A stretch of 64,000 nucleotides of DNA from Zoogloea sp. (GTDB taxonomy: Bacteria; Pseudomonadota; Gammaproteobacteria; Burkholderiales; Rhodocyclaceae). Under the pieces are notes generated by a model. That model searched no databases. It saw only the letters and a program-made list of their open reading frames with translations, and was not told the DNA's origin. The translations under genes were made by a program, and so were the position numbers. Where the stretch lies: assembly GCF_017302315.1 (NCBI RefSeq), contig NZ_JAFLDT010000002.1, positions 62,001 to 126,000 on the forward strand, read 5' to 3'. Positions 1-10,508 of this stretch are shown here, in pieces (the first letter of the stretch is position 1; every line of letters starts with the position of its first letter).

Positions 1-738
1 TCTGCCGCCCAGAACATCGTCAAGTGCGTGCGTCGCTGCGGGCTCGAAGTGCTGGATCTGGTGCTGCAGCCGCTGGCTTCCAGCTACGCGACGCTCTCCG
101 AGGATGAGAAGGAACTGGGTGTCTGTCTGGTGGACATCGGAGGTGGTACCACCGATCTGGCGGTGTTCACCCAGGGCGCCATCCGCCACACCGCGGTGAT
201 CCCGATCGCCGGCGATCAGGTTACCAACGACATTGCCATGGCCTTGCGGACCCCGACGGCCGAGGCGGAGGAAATCAAGATCCGCCATGGGGTGGCCATG
301 CACACCCTGGCTGACGCGTCGGAGATGATCGAGGTTCCGGGCGTCGGTGATCGCCCCCCCCGCAAACTGTCCCGGCAGGCCCTGGCCGACGTGATCGAAC
401 CCCGGGTGTGCGAGTTGTATGAACTGGTCCAGGCCGAGCTGCGTCGTTCCGGTTATGAGGAGCTGTTGTCCTCGGGCATCGTGCTGGCCGGCGGCGCTGC
501 CGTGATGCAGGGCATGGTCGAACTGGGTGAAGAGGTGTTCCACATGCCGGTGCGCATCGGCTACCCGAAGTACGACGGAGCCCTCGCGGACGTGGTCTGT
601 GAGCCGCGCTACGCCAACGCGATGGGGTTGGTCATGGAAGGGGCAGCACAGAAAAGGCGAGGTATTCAGGCTCGCCAGACACGGAATGTCGGGCAGGTTT
701 TTTCGAGAATGCGCTCCTGGTTCGAGCGCAATTTCTAA
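1..738 (+). CDS. ftsA: Cell division protein FtsA (3' part; start lies outside the window)
   Basis: The reading frame is open from base 1 and ends with TAA at 736-738, giving the C-terminal ~245 residues of the actin-like protein that tethers FtsZ to the membrane and recruits later divisome proteins. The phosphate-binding actin-fold motif DIGGGTTDL lies near fragment residue 45, and IVLAGGAAVMQGM marks the second ATP-binding region. The last residues (FSRMRSWFERNF) form a basic, amphipathic tail that fits the FtsA membrane-targeting helix. ftsZ follows 150 bases downstream, the normal end of the dcw cluster. Identification is firm; only the N-terminus is missing. Confidence 0.97.
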   Translation, partial: SAAQNIVKCVRRCGLEVLDLVLQPLASSYATLSEDEKELGVCLVDIGGGTTDLAVFTQGAIRHTAVIPIAGDQVTNDIAMALRTPTAEAEEIKIRHGVAMHTLADASEMIEVPGVGDRPPRKLSRQALADVIEPRVCELYELVQAELRRSGYEELLSSGIVLAGGAAVMQGMVELGEEVFHMPVRIGYPKYDGALADVVCEPRYANAMGLVMEGAAQKRRGIQARQTRNVGQVFSRMRSWFERNF

Positions 739-764
739 TGGCGGATACAGCCCTTTGAAAGGGG

Positions 765-880
765 CGTATTGAATTGAATATTTGTGTGCATTGACCCTCT
801 ATTTAGTTATAGAATTGACAGTTAATACTATATATAGGTCCATTTGCGCACGGGGCAAATAGCGCAGTTTCTCTTGGAGG
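765..880 (+). promoter_or_regulatory. AT-rich ftsA-ftsZ spacer with possible promoter and a strong ftsZ ribosome binding site
   Basis: The spacer is distinctly AT-rich compared with the genes around it. A perfect -35-like TTGACA (815-820) and a TATATA (831-836) are present but only 10 bases apart, so they do not form a standard pair; TTGACC (791-796) has no clear -10 partner. GGAGG at 876-880 sits 8 bases before the ftsZ ATG. An extra ftsZ promoter here is inference from composition and from the high FtsZ demand of other proteobacteria. Confidence 0.3.
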
Positions 881-888
881 CGAGGTAA

Positions 889-2025
889 ATGTTTGAAATT
901 GTTGAAAAGGCGAGCGGTGGCACCAACATCAAGGTGATTGGTGTGGGTGGCGCGGGTGGCAACGCCGTCGATCACATGATCCGCGAAGGTGTGCAGGGGG
1001 TGGATTTCGTCATCGCCAACACCGATGCCCAGGCGCTGTCCCGCTGTCTGGCCCAGACCAAGGTCCAGCTCGGCAAGACCGGTCTGGGTGCCGGCTCCAA
1101 GCCGGAAGCAGGCCGCGCTGCGGCCCAGGAGTCCCGCGATGCAATCGCCGCGGCCCTCGAAGGTGCCCACATGTGCTTCATCACGGCTGGCATGGGTGGT
1201 GGTACGGGTACCGGTGCGGCGCCGGTGGTGGCCGAGATCGCCAAGGAAATGGGCATCCTGACCGTTGCGGTGGTGACCAAGCCCTTCGATTTCGAGAACC
1301 GCATCCGTGTGGCCGAAGGCGGTGTGGAAGAGCTCTCCAAGCAGGTGGATTCCCTGATCGTCGTGCTCAACGACAAGCTGCTCGAAGTCTATGGCGACGA
1401 TGCCGGCTTCGAGGATTGCTTCCGTTCTGCCGACAATGTGCTGACCAGTGCAGTGGGCGGCATTGCCGAAATCATCAACGTCCCCGGCCTGGTCAATGTG
1501 GACTTCCAGGACGTGCGTACCGCGATGGCCGAGATGGGCCGCGCGATGATGGGGTCTGCCCAGGCGTCCGGCCTCGACCGTGCACGTATCGCCGCCGAGC
1601 AGGCTGCTGTTTCGCCGCTCCTTGAAGGTACCGAGCTGTCCGGCGCCCGTTGCGTGTTGATCAACATCACCGCCAGCCGCAATCTGAAAATGTCCGAAGT
1701 GCGTGATGCCGTGAAGACGGTTCAGGCTTTCGCCGCGTCCGAGGCCTTCGTCAAGTACGGTACGGTGTTCGACGAGAGCATGGAAGACCGCATCCGCGTC
1801 ACCGTGGTGGCAACCGGCCTTGGTGCCGTGCGCGCTGCCGCCATGCCGCGCAAGATCGAAATGGTGCGTACCGGTACCGACAACATCGGCATGGAAATCG
1901 ACTACGGCAACCTGGAGCTGCCGGCCGTGATCCGCCGCACTTCCCGCACCACGGTCGAGGCCATGAGCGCCAACGGCATGTCCACCCTGGACATTCCGGC
2001 CTTCCTGCGCAAGCAGGCGGACTGA
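889..2025 (+). CDS. ftsZ: Cell division GTPase FtsZ
   Basis: Tubulin-like GTPase that polymerises into the Z ring at midcell. The 378-residue product has the N-terminal VIGVGGAGGNAVDHMI nucleotide-binding segment, the tubulin signature GGGTGTGAAPV near residues 104-114, the T7-region NVDFQDVR, and the conserved C-terminal peptide (DIPAFLRKQAD) that binds FtsA and ZipA. The length is standard for betaproteobacteria. The ATG is chosen from the GGAGG box 8 bases upstream. An intrinsic terminator directly behind the gene separates it from lpxC. Confidence 0.99.
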   Translation: MFEIVEKASGGTNIKVIGVGGAGGNAVDHMIREGVQGVDFVIANTDAQALSRCLAQTKVQLGKTGLGAGSKPEAGRAAAQESRDAIAAALEGAHMCFITAGMGGGTGTGAAPVVAEIAKEMGILTVAVVTKPFDFENRIRVAEGGVEELSKQVDSLIVVLNDKLLEVYGDDAGFEDCFRSADNVLTSAVGGIAEIINVPGLVNVDFQDVRTAMAEMGRAMMGSAQASGLDRARIAAEQAAVSPLLEGTELSGARCVLINITASRNLKMSEVRDAVKTVQAFAASEAFVKYGTVFDESMEDRIRVTVVATGLGAVRAAAMPRKIEMVRTGTDNIGMEIDYGNLELPAVIRRTSRTTVEAMSANGMSTLDIPAFLRKQAD

Positions 2026-2058
2026 CCGCTCCGGGCCGCTGCGGTGGCTCAGTCAGAC

Positions 2059-2099
2059 GCGCAGCGGGAGGTCGCCTCCAACCGCTGCGCGTTTTTCTT
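2059..2099 (+). terminator. Rho-independent terminator of ftsZ
   Basis: GCGCAGCGG (2059-2067) pairs with CCGCTGCGC (2082-2090), with an inner GGAGG/CCTCC stem around a TCG loop, followed by GTTTTTCTTT. It lies about 35 bases after the ftsZ stop codon and points to the end of the dcw transcript before lpxC. Confidence 0.9.
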
Positions 2100-2183
2100 T
2101 GGCCCTGCCTGGGTGTCATGCCGTGTTGCAGCGCAGCAGCCTGTCTGTGTTAAGATTCAAGGACTTGAACGCGGATCCGGATC

Positions 2184-3101
2184 ATGCTGAAGCAGCGCAC
2201 CCTCAAAACCGTCGTCACCGCCACGGGGGTCGGGCTCCATAGTGGCGCCAAGGTGACGCTCACCCTCAGACCGGCCGCACCCGATACCGGCATCGTCTTT
2301 CATCGGGTCGATCTCGATCCGGTTGTCGACCTGCCCGCCGACCCCTATGCCGTCTGTGATACCCGCATGTGTTCCGGGCTGCAGCGCGACGGGGCCAAGG
2401 TCAATACCGTCGAGCACCTGATGTCGGCCCTCGCCGGCCTTGGGGTCGACAACGCCCACATTGATGTGGACGCCGCCGAGATTCCCATCCTCGATGGCAG
2501 CGCAGGTCCCTTTGTATTCCTGATCCAGTCGGCGGGTATCGAGGAGCAGAAGGCCCCCAAGCGTTTCCTGCGCGTGCTAAAGCCCGTCGAGTACGTGGAG
2601 GGCGACAAATGGGTGCGCCTGGAGCCTTACGATGGCTTCAAGCTCAGCTTCTCCATCCTCTTCAACCACCCGGCCATCGACAGCACCGGTACTTCGGTGG
2701 TGGTGGACTTTGCCGAGCATTCCTATGTGCGCGAAGTGGCGCGGGCGCGCACTTTCGGCTTCATGCAGGACGTGGAGTTCATGCGCGCCAACGGGCTCGG
2801 CCTGGGGGGTAGCCTGGACAACGCCATCGTGATGGACGAGTACCGGGTGCTCAATGCCGATGGCCTGCGCTACGCTGACGAATTTGTGAAGCACAAGGTG
2901 CTGGACGCCATCGGCGATCTCTATCTGGCGGGGCACTCCCTGCTGGCCTCGTACAGCGCCTACAAGTCGGGTCACGCGCTCAACAACCAGATCCTGAGGG
3001 TGCTCCTTGAGGACAAGACAGCGTGGGATATCGTGACCTTCGAGGAAGAGGCCAGCACCCCGCCTGCCGTGGCCCGGCTGTTCGCACTGGCGGCGGCGTG
3101 A
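2184..3101 (+). CDS. lpxC: UDP-3-O-acyl-N-acetylglucosamine deacetylase LpxC
   Basis: Zinc amidase that catalyses the committed step of lipid A synthesis in the cytoplasm. The 305-residue length equals that of E. coli LpxC. The zinc-binding His lies at residue 78 in [10 protein letters not shown], and the other two ligands are in [10 protein letters not shown] (His and Asp four residues apart). The catalytic Glu is the residue before His78, and SGHALNN near the C-terminus is conserved. The start is supported by the family N-terminus [18 protein letters not shown] extended -10 (2148-2156) upstream suggests its own promoter behind the ftsZ terminator. Confidence 0.98.
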   Translation: MLKQRTLKTVVTATGVGLHSGAKVTLTLRPAAPDTGIVFHRVDLDPVVDLPADPYAVCDTRMCSGLQRDGAKVNTVEHLMSALAGLGVDNAHIDVDAAEIPILDGSAGPFVFLIQSAGIEEQKAPKRFLRVLKPVEYVEGDKWVRLEPYDGFKLSFSILFNHPAIDSTGTSVVVDFAEHSYVREVARARTFGFMQDVEFMRANGLGLGGSLDNAIVMDEYRVLNADGLRYADEFVKHKVLDAIGDLYLAGHSLLASYSAYKSGHALNNQILRVLLEDKTAWDIVTFEEEASTPPAVARLFALAAA

Positions 3102-3111
3102 GTCTGCGCGC

Positions 3112-3300
3112 GTGCTGATCCTGCGCCTCGTTGCGGTACTTGTGGCAATCGGCATAGGTGGTTTGCTCCTCGCCTTTGTGTTTACCCGGGACCGTCGCTA
3201 TCTGGCGCTGGGGTGGCGCTTGTTCCGCTATGCCATCATCGTTGCATTGGTGTTTTTTGCGCTGCTTATCGTTGAGCGCGTCTTCGTGCCCTTCGTCTAG
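3112..3300 (+). CDS. Small two-helix membrane protein of unknown function
   Basis: A 62-residue product starting at GTG, 10 bases after lpxC. Two hydrophobic segments (about residues 3-23 and 40-61) flank a short basic loop (FTRDRRYLALGWRLFR), so both ends probably sit on the same side of the inner membrane. I do not recognise a named family. The close spacing behind lpxC suggests co-transcription. Its TAG overlaps the stop codon of the convergent dciA gene. The GTG has only a weak ribosome binding site, so the start is moderately sure. Confidence 0.65.
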   Translation: MLILRLVAVLVAIGIGGLLLAFVFTRDRRYLALGWRLFRYAIIVALVFFALLIVERVFVPFV

Positions 3301-3728
3301 CCGGCCCGTTTCACAAAACGCTTGAGGGCCATGGCCAGCGGGGAGTCTGCCGGCAGGCTGGCCGCCAGGTGATCCAGGCCGGAGCGCGTCGAGTCACTCA
3401 CGTGCCGATGGGGTGGAGGCGGGGGCGCGGGCCGGTATTCGCCAACGGCAACCTTGACCTTGATGTCGCGGAGAATCACCCCTGCCCGGGCAAAATCCGC
3501 CAGCAGGCTGGGTACGGCCTGGCGCAGCTTGACTGCCAGTCCCGCGCTTTCCACGTGAATGACCAGATCTTCACCCTTCAGATTCGCGACCCGGCAGGCG
3601 TCCGCCAGGTAATCCGGCAGAAGCTCGCCCAACTGCTGCTGCAGGCGCAGCAGGCGGCCGGCGTGGGCCTGCAGGCGGGCGAGGGTGTCGCCGCTTCCCA
3701 GGAAGTTGTCGATCGAACTGGCGCTCAT
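3297..3728 (-). CDS. dciA: DciA-type DUF721 protein, probable replicative helicase loader
   Basis: A 143-residue protein of the DciA/DUF721 family, which replaces DnaC in most bacteria and helps load DnaB onto DNA. The body has the family pattern: an N-terminal helical stretch (LARLQAHAGRLLRLQQQLGELLP) followed by a KH-like section with NLKGEDLVIHVESAGLAVKLRQ and a disordered Pro-rich linker (RPAPPPPPHRH). The start at MSASSIDNFL is preferred because residues further upstream in the same frame are low-complexity and overlap the secA promoter zone. The functional role is established for the family; nothing in this copy tests it. Confidence 0.8.
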   Translation of the reverse strand: MSASSIDNFLGSGDTLARLQAHAGRLLRLQQQLGELLPDYLADACRVANLKGEDLVIHVESAGLAVKLRQAVPSLLADFARAGVILRDIKVKVAVGEYRPAPPPPPHRHVSDSTRSGLDHLAASLPADSPLAMALKRFVKRAG

Positions 3729-3832
3729 CGGGGCTTGGAAAACACGAAAACGCCCCCATCGTAGGAGGATAGTCCGGGGCGGACAAGTATCACTGTCGCC
3801 CGGTGGTCCGTCACGGTCGCGTCCGGGTGCCA

Positions 3833-3841
3833 TGATAGAAT
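3833..3841 (+). promoter_or_regulatory. Extended -10 promoter element for secA
   Basis: TG-A-TAGAAT (3833-3841) lies 33 bases before the secA start codon, giving a short leader. No convincing -35 is present, which is usual for extended -10 promoters. Similar TG-N-TANAAT boxes precede hemA and hemC in this window. Confidence 0.5.
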
Positions 3842-3874
3842 CCGCGTTTTGCCGCGTTTTCCCTTCGAAATCAA

Positions 3875-6601
<2,727 letters not shown>

Positions 6602-7012
6602 GACTTGCCCGATTGCTTTTCCTGGGCCAGTCGTGCTGGTGGGATTGGCTGAAAGCGGGCAGTTCCATCAGCTATCACTGAAGCCATCGGTCGCCATTGC
6701 CTGCCGTCATGCCTGCGTGCTGTCGGCTTGGCGATCCAGCGGTTGCCGTGAAGTGAGTTCAGTCGCTACTCGCGTCGGCATCCGTTTGCCAAGAAGGCCC
6801 GATCGTCCGTCAAGCGCTTCGACTCTTCTTATGTGCACGGCAAGACCTCATCAACCAGGCAAGACATGCTTTCGTTGCGCCTGCCTGCAGACTGGCGCGC
6901 GAAGTTGAAACCCTTTTGGAGCCTTCGGCACTCCTGGAATTGGAGCTGAGGTTTCCCGCGAGGGCGGCGAATGAGATCATCCGCCGCAAGGGTCCGTCGG
7001 GACGGTTTGGGC
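6602..7012. other. Gene-free stretch between secA and the methyltransferase gene
   Basis: About 410 bases without a convincing gene. An open frame at 6633-6908 (91 codons) has a Cys/Arg/Ser-rich composition typical of a chance frame. Around 6883-7008 a frame on the plus strand reads like ordinary protein (a Glu/Leu-rich helix followed by AANEIIRR) but has no start, so it may be the remnant of a lost gene. No clear terminator follows secA. The stretch marks the left border of an accessory insertion. Confidence 0.4.
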
Positions 7013-7849
7013 TTAGCCCAATGCTGGGGTCTTCACTCCACCCAAACTGAAGAACGTCTTCAGGTCTGAAAAATCCCGCTTGTGGTAATCCGGCAAGTCG
7101 GCTTGGATGGCTCCCAAGGCTTGCGCGAGTCGAGGTGGTAGCGCTCGCCGCGGTGGTGTCCGTGTGGCGAGCATATAAGGCACCATCCAGGTACTGAACA
7201 CTTTCGCGCGAAGATCAAATGCCTCCGCGCATGCCCGTTCGTACTCCTGGAGAGTGAATGCGGCATGGAGTGAGTTCAAATAGTCGAGTGTGAAAAGGGG
7301 GTGCTGTCGATCCTTGTATTGAGAGGCAAAATACTCAATGGAGTCCCCCCGTTTTAGACGGCCGAAGTCGGCGAGATAGAGTCCTCCCCCATCTTTCAGG
7401 ATTCGTGCCGATTCCTTCATGGTGCAGCGCAGTGAGTCAAAGTCCGGAAGGTGATGCAAGGCCATCGTTGACATGATGCAATCGACGCTTTTGTCGCCAA
7501 ATCCGGAGAGATCCGTGATGGATCCGGCGGTGAAATCCACGTTGGAGAGGCCCATCTCGGTCGCAAGGGCGCGGGCCTGATCCAGCATGGTTGGGGATAG
7601 GTCGATGCCTGTGAATCGGCAGTCCGGATTGAGTCGAGCGATCATGCAGAGTTGATTTGCCGGACCGCAGGCGAGATCAAGTACGTGGTCTCCCGAATCA
7701 ATAACTTGGCATATCTGTGTTGCGTGAAACAGATAGACAGGGGCCATGACGCCACTCTCCCGTCCTGCCTGGGTGTATGCCTCGACTTGGTCGACGTCAT
7801 CCATCACAAGCTTTGGCTCCGGTGTTCTCGGCACTTGCTCGTTTGTCAT
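7013..7849 (-). CDS. Class I SAM-dependent methyltransferase
   Basis: A 278-residue protein with a Rossmann-type methyltransferase core: motif I VLDLACGPAN near residues 56-65, the acidic FTGIDLSPTMLDQAR of motif II, and the post-I region SMALHHLPD followed by ARILKDGGGLYLADFGR. The substrate is unknown; the pattern resembles small-molecule or lipid methyltransferases more than nucleic-acid enzymes. MTNEQVPRTPEP was taken as the start because the region before it is weakly conserved-looking; in-frame ATGs at 7873 and 7891 (the latter with a GGAG box) are alternatives. It is on the same strand as the PEP-CTERM gene but separated from it by a terminator. Confidence 0.8.
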   Translation of the reverse strand: MTNEQVPRTPEPKLVMDDVDQVEAYTQAGRESGVMAPVYLFHATQICQVIDSGDHVLDLACGPANQLCMIARLNPDCRFTGIDLSPTMLDQARALATEMGLSNVDFTAGSITDLSGFGDKSVDCIMSTMALHHLPDFDSLRCTMKESARILKDGGGLYLADFGRLKRGDSIEYFASQYKDRQHPLFTLDYLNSLHAAFTLQEYERACAEAFDLRAKVFSTWMVPYMLATRTPPRRALPPRLAQALGAIQADLPDYHKRDFSDLKTFFSLGGVKTPALG

Positions 7850-8019
7850 CAGTTCTTTCAGTAAGATCTTCATCACTGAGAGTGAGGGCATGATGGAGCG
7901 CTCCATGAATGTCAGTACTCGGGCTTCCACTGTACATTCGATTGCCAAAAAGACAAACCAGCCAATCAGGACGCTTCAGGCTGAAGCGTCGGATGAACGT
8001 TGGTGCGCAGACCAATGGC

Positions 8020-8052
8020 AAAAAAAAGAGCCCCCCAAATGGGGAGCTCTCT
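8020..8052 (-). terminator. Rho-independent terminator of the PEP-CTERM gene
   Basis: On the minus strand AGAGCTCCCC pairs with GGGGGGCTCT across an ATTT-rich loop and is followed by a run of T (A-run at 8020-8027 on the plus strand). It lies about 90 bases after the PEP-CTERM stop codon and should insulate the methyltransferase gene. Confidence 0.88.
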
Positions 8053-8097
8053 TGTTCAAGTGAACCTCCTGGGCCTGGAGCCCTTGGTGGTTCAATG

Positions 8098-8135
8098 CTT
8101 CGGACCGTCTCCTGAACAGCAGGTGCGGTCCGAAG
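8098..8135. repeat. Perfect 10-bp inverted repeat just after the PEP-CTERM stop codon
   Basis: CTTCGGACCG (8098-8107) and CGGTCCGAAG (8126-8135) form a perfect stem with an 18-base loop, starting 4 bases after the stop codon of the minus-strand gene. No T-tract follows, so it is more likely an mRNA 3'-end stabilising hairpin than a terminator. Confidence 0.7.
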
Positions 8136-8139
8136 TCGA

Positions 8140-8937
8140 TCAGGCTGCCTTGCGGCGACGGGCCATGCCAGCCAGACCGGCCAGACCAAGCAGCGCCAGG
8201 CTGCTGGGTTCGGGAACCGTGAAGGAAGCAGAGCCGTTGTGGTTCAGGGAGCGATTTTGAGTACCGCCGACCACGCTGTAGGTCGGGGAGAAGAAGCTCG
8301 GGTTGATGGCGTCAACGTTCATGTCAACACGGACGGAGGCGTCCAGGGTGCCAATGTCGACGCCCATCTGGGTGAAGACACCTGCGGCGCTCACAGCGGC
8401 GGCGTCAAAGTCAAAGGTGAGCACGCAATCGCCGCTTTGGCTGATCGAATTGACGCTGCAGGTGCCACGGCCATTGGAGCCACGGCCGATGATGTTGCTG
8501 CCCTGCAGGCCGGCGGAGAGGTCGGTGTCATAGTAGAGATCGAAACCGGAGGTTCCGGCGAAACCGACCACGTACGAGAAGATTCCCGGAGCGATCGCGC
8601 CGCCAGCGATCACTTGACCACCCAGCGGGTTGAACACGGCGAACAGCTGATAGCCGCCGGAGGAGTTCAGGCCGGTGTCGATGAGCACGTTGCCGAGAGA
8701 ATCGGTGAAGCCCACGCCCGCCACCAGGCCGGTTTCAACGAAAGTGTCGCCGGCATCAAGCACGCCGTTCATGTTGGCATCGGTCAGGGTCACAGCGGAG
8801 TTGCCGCCAGAGATCTGGATCTGTTCGAAGTCGAAGGTCTTAGCGCCGCCCAGGGGAACGTTGCTGAAAGTCGTGGGGGCAGCGAAAGCGAACAGCGGTG
8901 CTGCGAGGGCAAGGCCGACAAGAGTCTTTTTTAGCAT
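8140..8937 (-). CDS. PEP-CTERM sorting domain protein (exported surface protein)
   Basis: A 265-residue secreted protein. The N-terminus MLKKTLVGLALAAPLFAFAAP is a clear Sec signal peptide with an AFA-A cleavage site. The last ~25 residues carry the PEP-CTERM tripartite signal: VPEPSSLALLG, a hydrophobic helix, then the basic MARRRKAA. In known systems this tail is cut by an exosortase (EpsH/XrtA) and the protein is delivered to the surface or into exopolysaccharide. The middle is Gly/Ser/Asp-rich and beta-type, with a calcium-loop-like DANMNGVLDAGD near residues 53-64, and Cys only in GRGTCSVN and SGDCVLTF (a likely disulfide). AAGGAG sits 8 bases before the ATG. No exosortase is in the window. 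Confidence 0.92.
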   Translation of the reverse strand: MLKKTLVGLALAAPLFAFAAPTTFSNVPLGGAKTFDFEQIQISGGNSAVTLTDANMNGVLDAGDTFVETGLVAGVGFTDSLGNVLIDTGLNSSGGYQLFAVFNPLGGQVIAGGAIAPGIFSYVVGFAGTSGFDLYYDTDLSAGLQGSNIIGRGSNGRGTCSVNSISQSGDCVLTFDFDAAAVSAAGVFTQMGVDIGTLDASVRVDMNVDAINPSFFSPTYSVVGGTQNRSLNHNGSASFTVPEPSSLALLGLAGLAGMARRRKAA

Positions 8938-8994
8938 GAAATACTCCTTGAGATAGTTGAGTTTAGGCAGATACCGACGCCGTGCAGTAATCTA

Positions 8995-9010
8995 AGCAAA
9001 ACATGGGCCT
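8995..9010 (-). promoter_or_regulatory. Sigma-54 (-24/-12) promoter of the PEP-CTERM gene
   Basis: Read on the minus strand, AGGCCCATGTTTTGCT has the obligatory GG-N10-GC spacing and matches TGGCACGNNNNTTGCW at nine of twelve fixed positions, including a full TTGCT at -12. Transcription would start near 8984, leaving a ~47-base leader before the AAGGAG box. PEP-CTERM genes of Betaproteobacteria are known to be activated by RpoN with the PrsK/PrsR two-component system, so the site fits the gene. Confidence 0.75.
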
Positions 9011-9033
9011 GATTTTTTGTCGGTGGGTTAGTG

Positions 9034-9135
9034 TTCTGTTTTTTAACAGAAAAAAAGTGCCGCTTGCGGTCGGCCCTGGCGAACCAGGTTCCGTTCAAGC
9101 GGCATCTGTAAAAAATGCCGACACAAATTTCGGCA
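9034..9135 (-). promoter_or_regulatory. Array of three stem-loops, two terminator-like, upstream of the sigma-54 promoter
   Basis: Read on the minus strand the order is: TGCCGA/TCGGCA (9130-9135 with 9116-9121) followed by six T; GCCGCTTG/CAAGCGGC (arms 9096-9103 and 9059-9066) with an inner CCTGG/CCAGG stem and seven T; then TTCTGTT/AACAGAA around a short A/T loop (9034-9051). No gene lies upstream on this strand. The array may end a small RNA or antisense transcript, or hold activator binding sites 25-140 bases upstream of the -24 box. Confidence 0.6.
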
Positions 9136-9254
9136 CGTGCGACGGGGCGGGCGGTCTCGCGGCCGGCTTGCTGGTACCTTCGGGTGTAGCTGGGTATCAT
9201 GTGAAGCTCTGTAATCAAGTGTTCAGGTAACAAGGCGCGCGACGTCTTCAGACG

Positions 9255-10499
9255 ATGATTGCTCTATCAACCGTGATGTTGGAGCTTGACGTCGCTGCCC
9301 GTAACGTGTTGCGGCAGAGGCGTCGGGCCTTGTTCGCTCTTCTCACCATTGTGGGCGGTGTCGTGGCATTGATGCTTGCCAGCGGCTTCATCGAGTGGAT
9401 CTTCCTGCAGATGCGGGAGTCTACGATCCAGTCCCAGCTAGGTCACGTACAGGTCGTCCGGCCTCGTTACTTTGATGGAGGGGCGGCAGATCCCTATGCC
9501 AACCTGCTTCCTGCGGATGCGGCAAATGGGGCGCTCCAGAGCTTGGCTTCGGCGCCCGGGGTGCAAGTTGTAACGCCCCGCCTGGCGTTCACGGGGCTGG
9601 TCAGTTTCGGGGATGCAACCCTGTCTTTTTCCGGGGAAGGCGTGGATCCAGGCAAGGAGATCCGCTTGAGCAATGGCATCCAGATCGTCTCCGGTGAGCC
9701 CCTGTCGCCTTCTGATCCGGTGGGGTTGGTCATTGGCGAGGGGCTGGCCGCAAACCTTGGTGTGAAGGTGGGGGATCGCGTTGTGCTTCTCGTGACGACC
9801 AAGTCTGGTGGAGTGAACGGGGTTGAATGTCATGTACGGGGTATCTTTTCCACATACAGCAAGGCCTTCGATGACAGTTCGTTGCGGGTGCCGCTTGAAA
9901 CTGTTCGCAAACTCGTTAAGGTTGCGGGGGCTACGAATTGGGTCGTAGTGCTGGACCGGACGGAGGACACGGATCTCTTCATGGCGCAGTACGGGGAGCA
10001 GCTCAGGGGCAAGGGGTTTGAAGCGGTTCCTTGGTACCAGCTAGCCGATTTCTACAATAAGACGGTCATCCTTTTTTCCCGGCAGGTGGGGGTTGTCAAG
10101 TTCTTGATCGGCATGATCATCATCCTGTCTATCTCCAACACGCTTTCCATGGCGGTCATAGAACGGATGAATGAGATCGGCACCGTCATGGCATTGGGAA
10201 AGAGGCGCAAGGCGGTCTTGCGAATGTTCATCATCGAGGGCGCGATTTTAGGGTTCCTGGGCGGGGCACTTGGCGTTGTCGTTGGTTACATCTTGGCCCA
10301 TATCATTTCCGCAATCGGCATCCCGATGCCTCCTCCGCCGGGTATGGCCAAGGGCTACATTGGCGAGATCATGATCACGTGGTCGCTGGTGCTTGATGCG
10401 CTGCTGCTGGCTGTGGGAACGACGCTCATTGCAAGTGTCGTTCCGGCCTGGCGAGCCTCGAATGTGATCATCGTGGATGCGTTGCGGCATCAGCGTTGA
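9255..10499 (+). CDS. ABC transporter permease, FtsX/MacB-LolCE type (first of a pair)
   Basis: A 414-residue inner-membrane protein with one N-terminal transmembrane helix (about residues 24-44), a large periplasmic MacB-like domain, and three C-terminal helices (about 275-300, 330-355, 378-402), the architecture of type VII ABC permeases. Such proteins move lipoproteins, peptides or other envelope substrates by mechanotransmission rather than passing them through the membrane. The loop AIGIPMPPPPG recurs in the next gene. No nucleotide-binding subunit lies beside it. An ATG at 9276 (MLELDVAARN) is an equally good start, as no strong ribosome binding site marks 9255. Confidence 0.85.
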   Translation: MIALSTVMLELDVAARNVLRQRRRALFALLTIVGGVVALMLASGFIEWIFLQMRESTIQSQLGHVQVVRPRYFDGGAADPYANLLPADAANGALQSLASAPGVQVVTPRLAFTGLVSFGDATLSFSGEGVDPGKEIRLSNGIQIVSGEPLSPSDPVGLVIGEGLAANLGVKVGDRVVLLVTTKSGGVNGVECHVRGIFSTYSKAFDDSSLRVPLETVRKLVKVAGATNWVVVLDRTEDTDLFMAQYGEQLRGKGFEAVPWYQLADFYNKTVILFSRQVGVVKFLIGMIIILSISNTLSMAVIERMNEIGTVMALGKRRKAVLRMFIIEGAILGFLGGALGVVVGYILAHIISAIGIPMPPPPGMAKGYIGEIMITWSLVLDALLLAVGTTLIASVVPAWRASNVIIVDALRHQR

Positions 10500-10508
10500 A
10501 ATTACATC

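Noticed and set aside
815..836. TTGACA plus TATATA as a complete ftsZ promoter
   Set aside because: The spacing of 10 bases is too short for a sigma-70 promoter; kept only as a low-confidence region.
9047..9062. Second sigma-54-like site (GGCAC followed by a T-run) on the minus strand
   Set aside because: The -24 half is good, but the -12 position reads CT instead of GC, which is essential.
9034..9135. Reading the hairpin array as a c-di-GMP or other known riboswitch
   Set aside because: None of the conserved riboswitch core bases were found, and the array lies upstream of the predicted transcript start.
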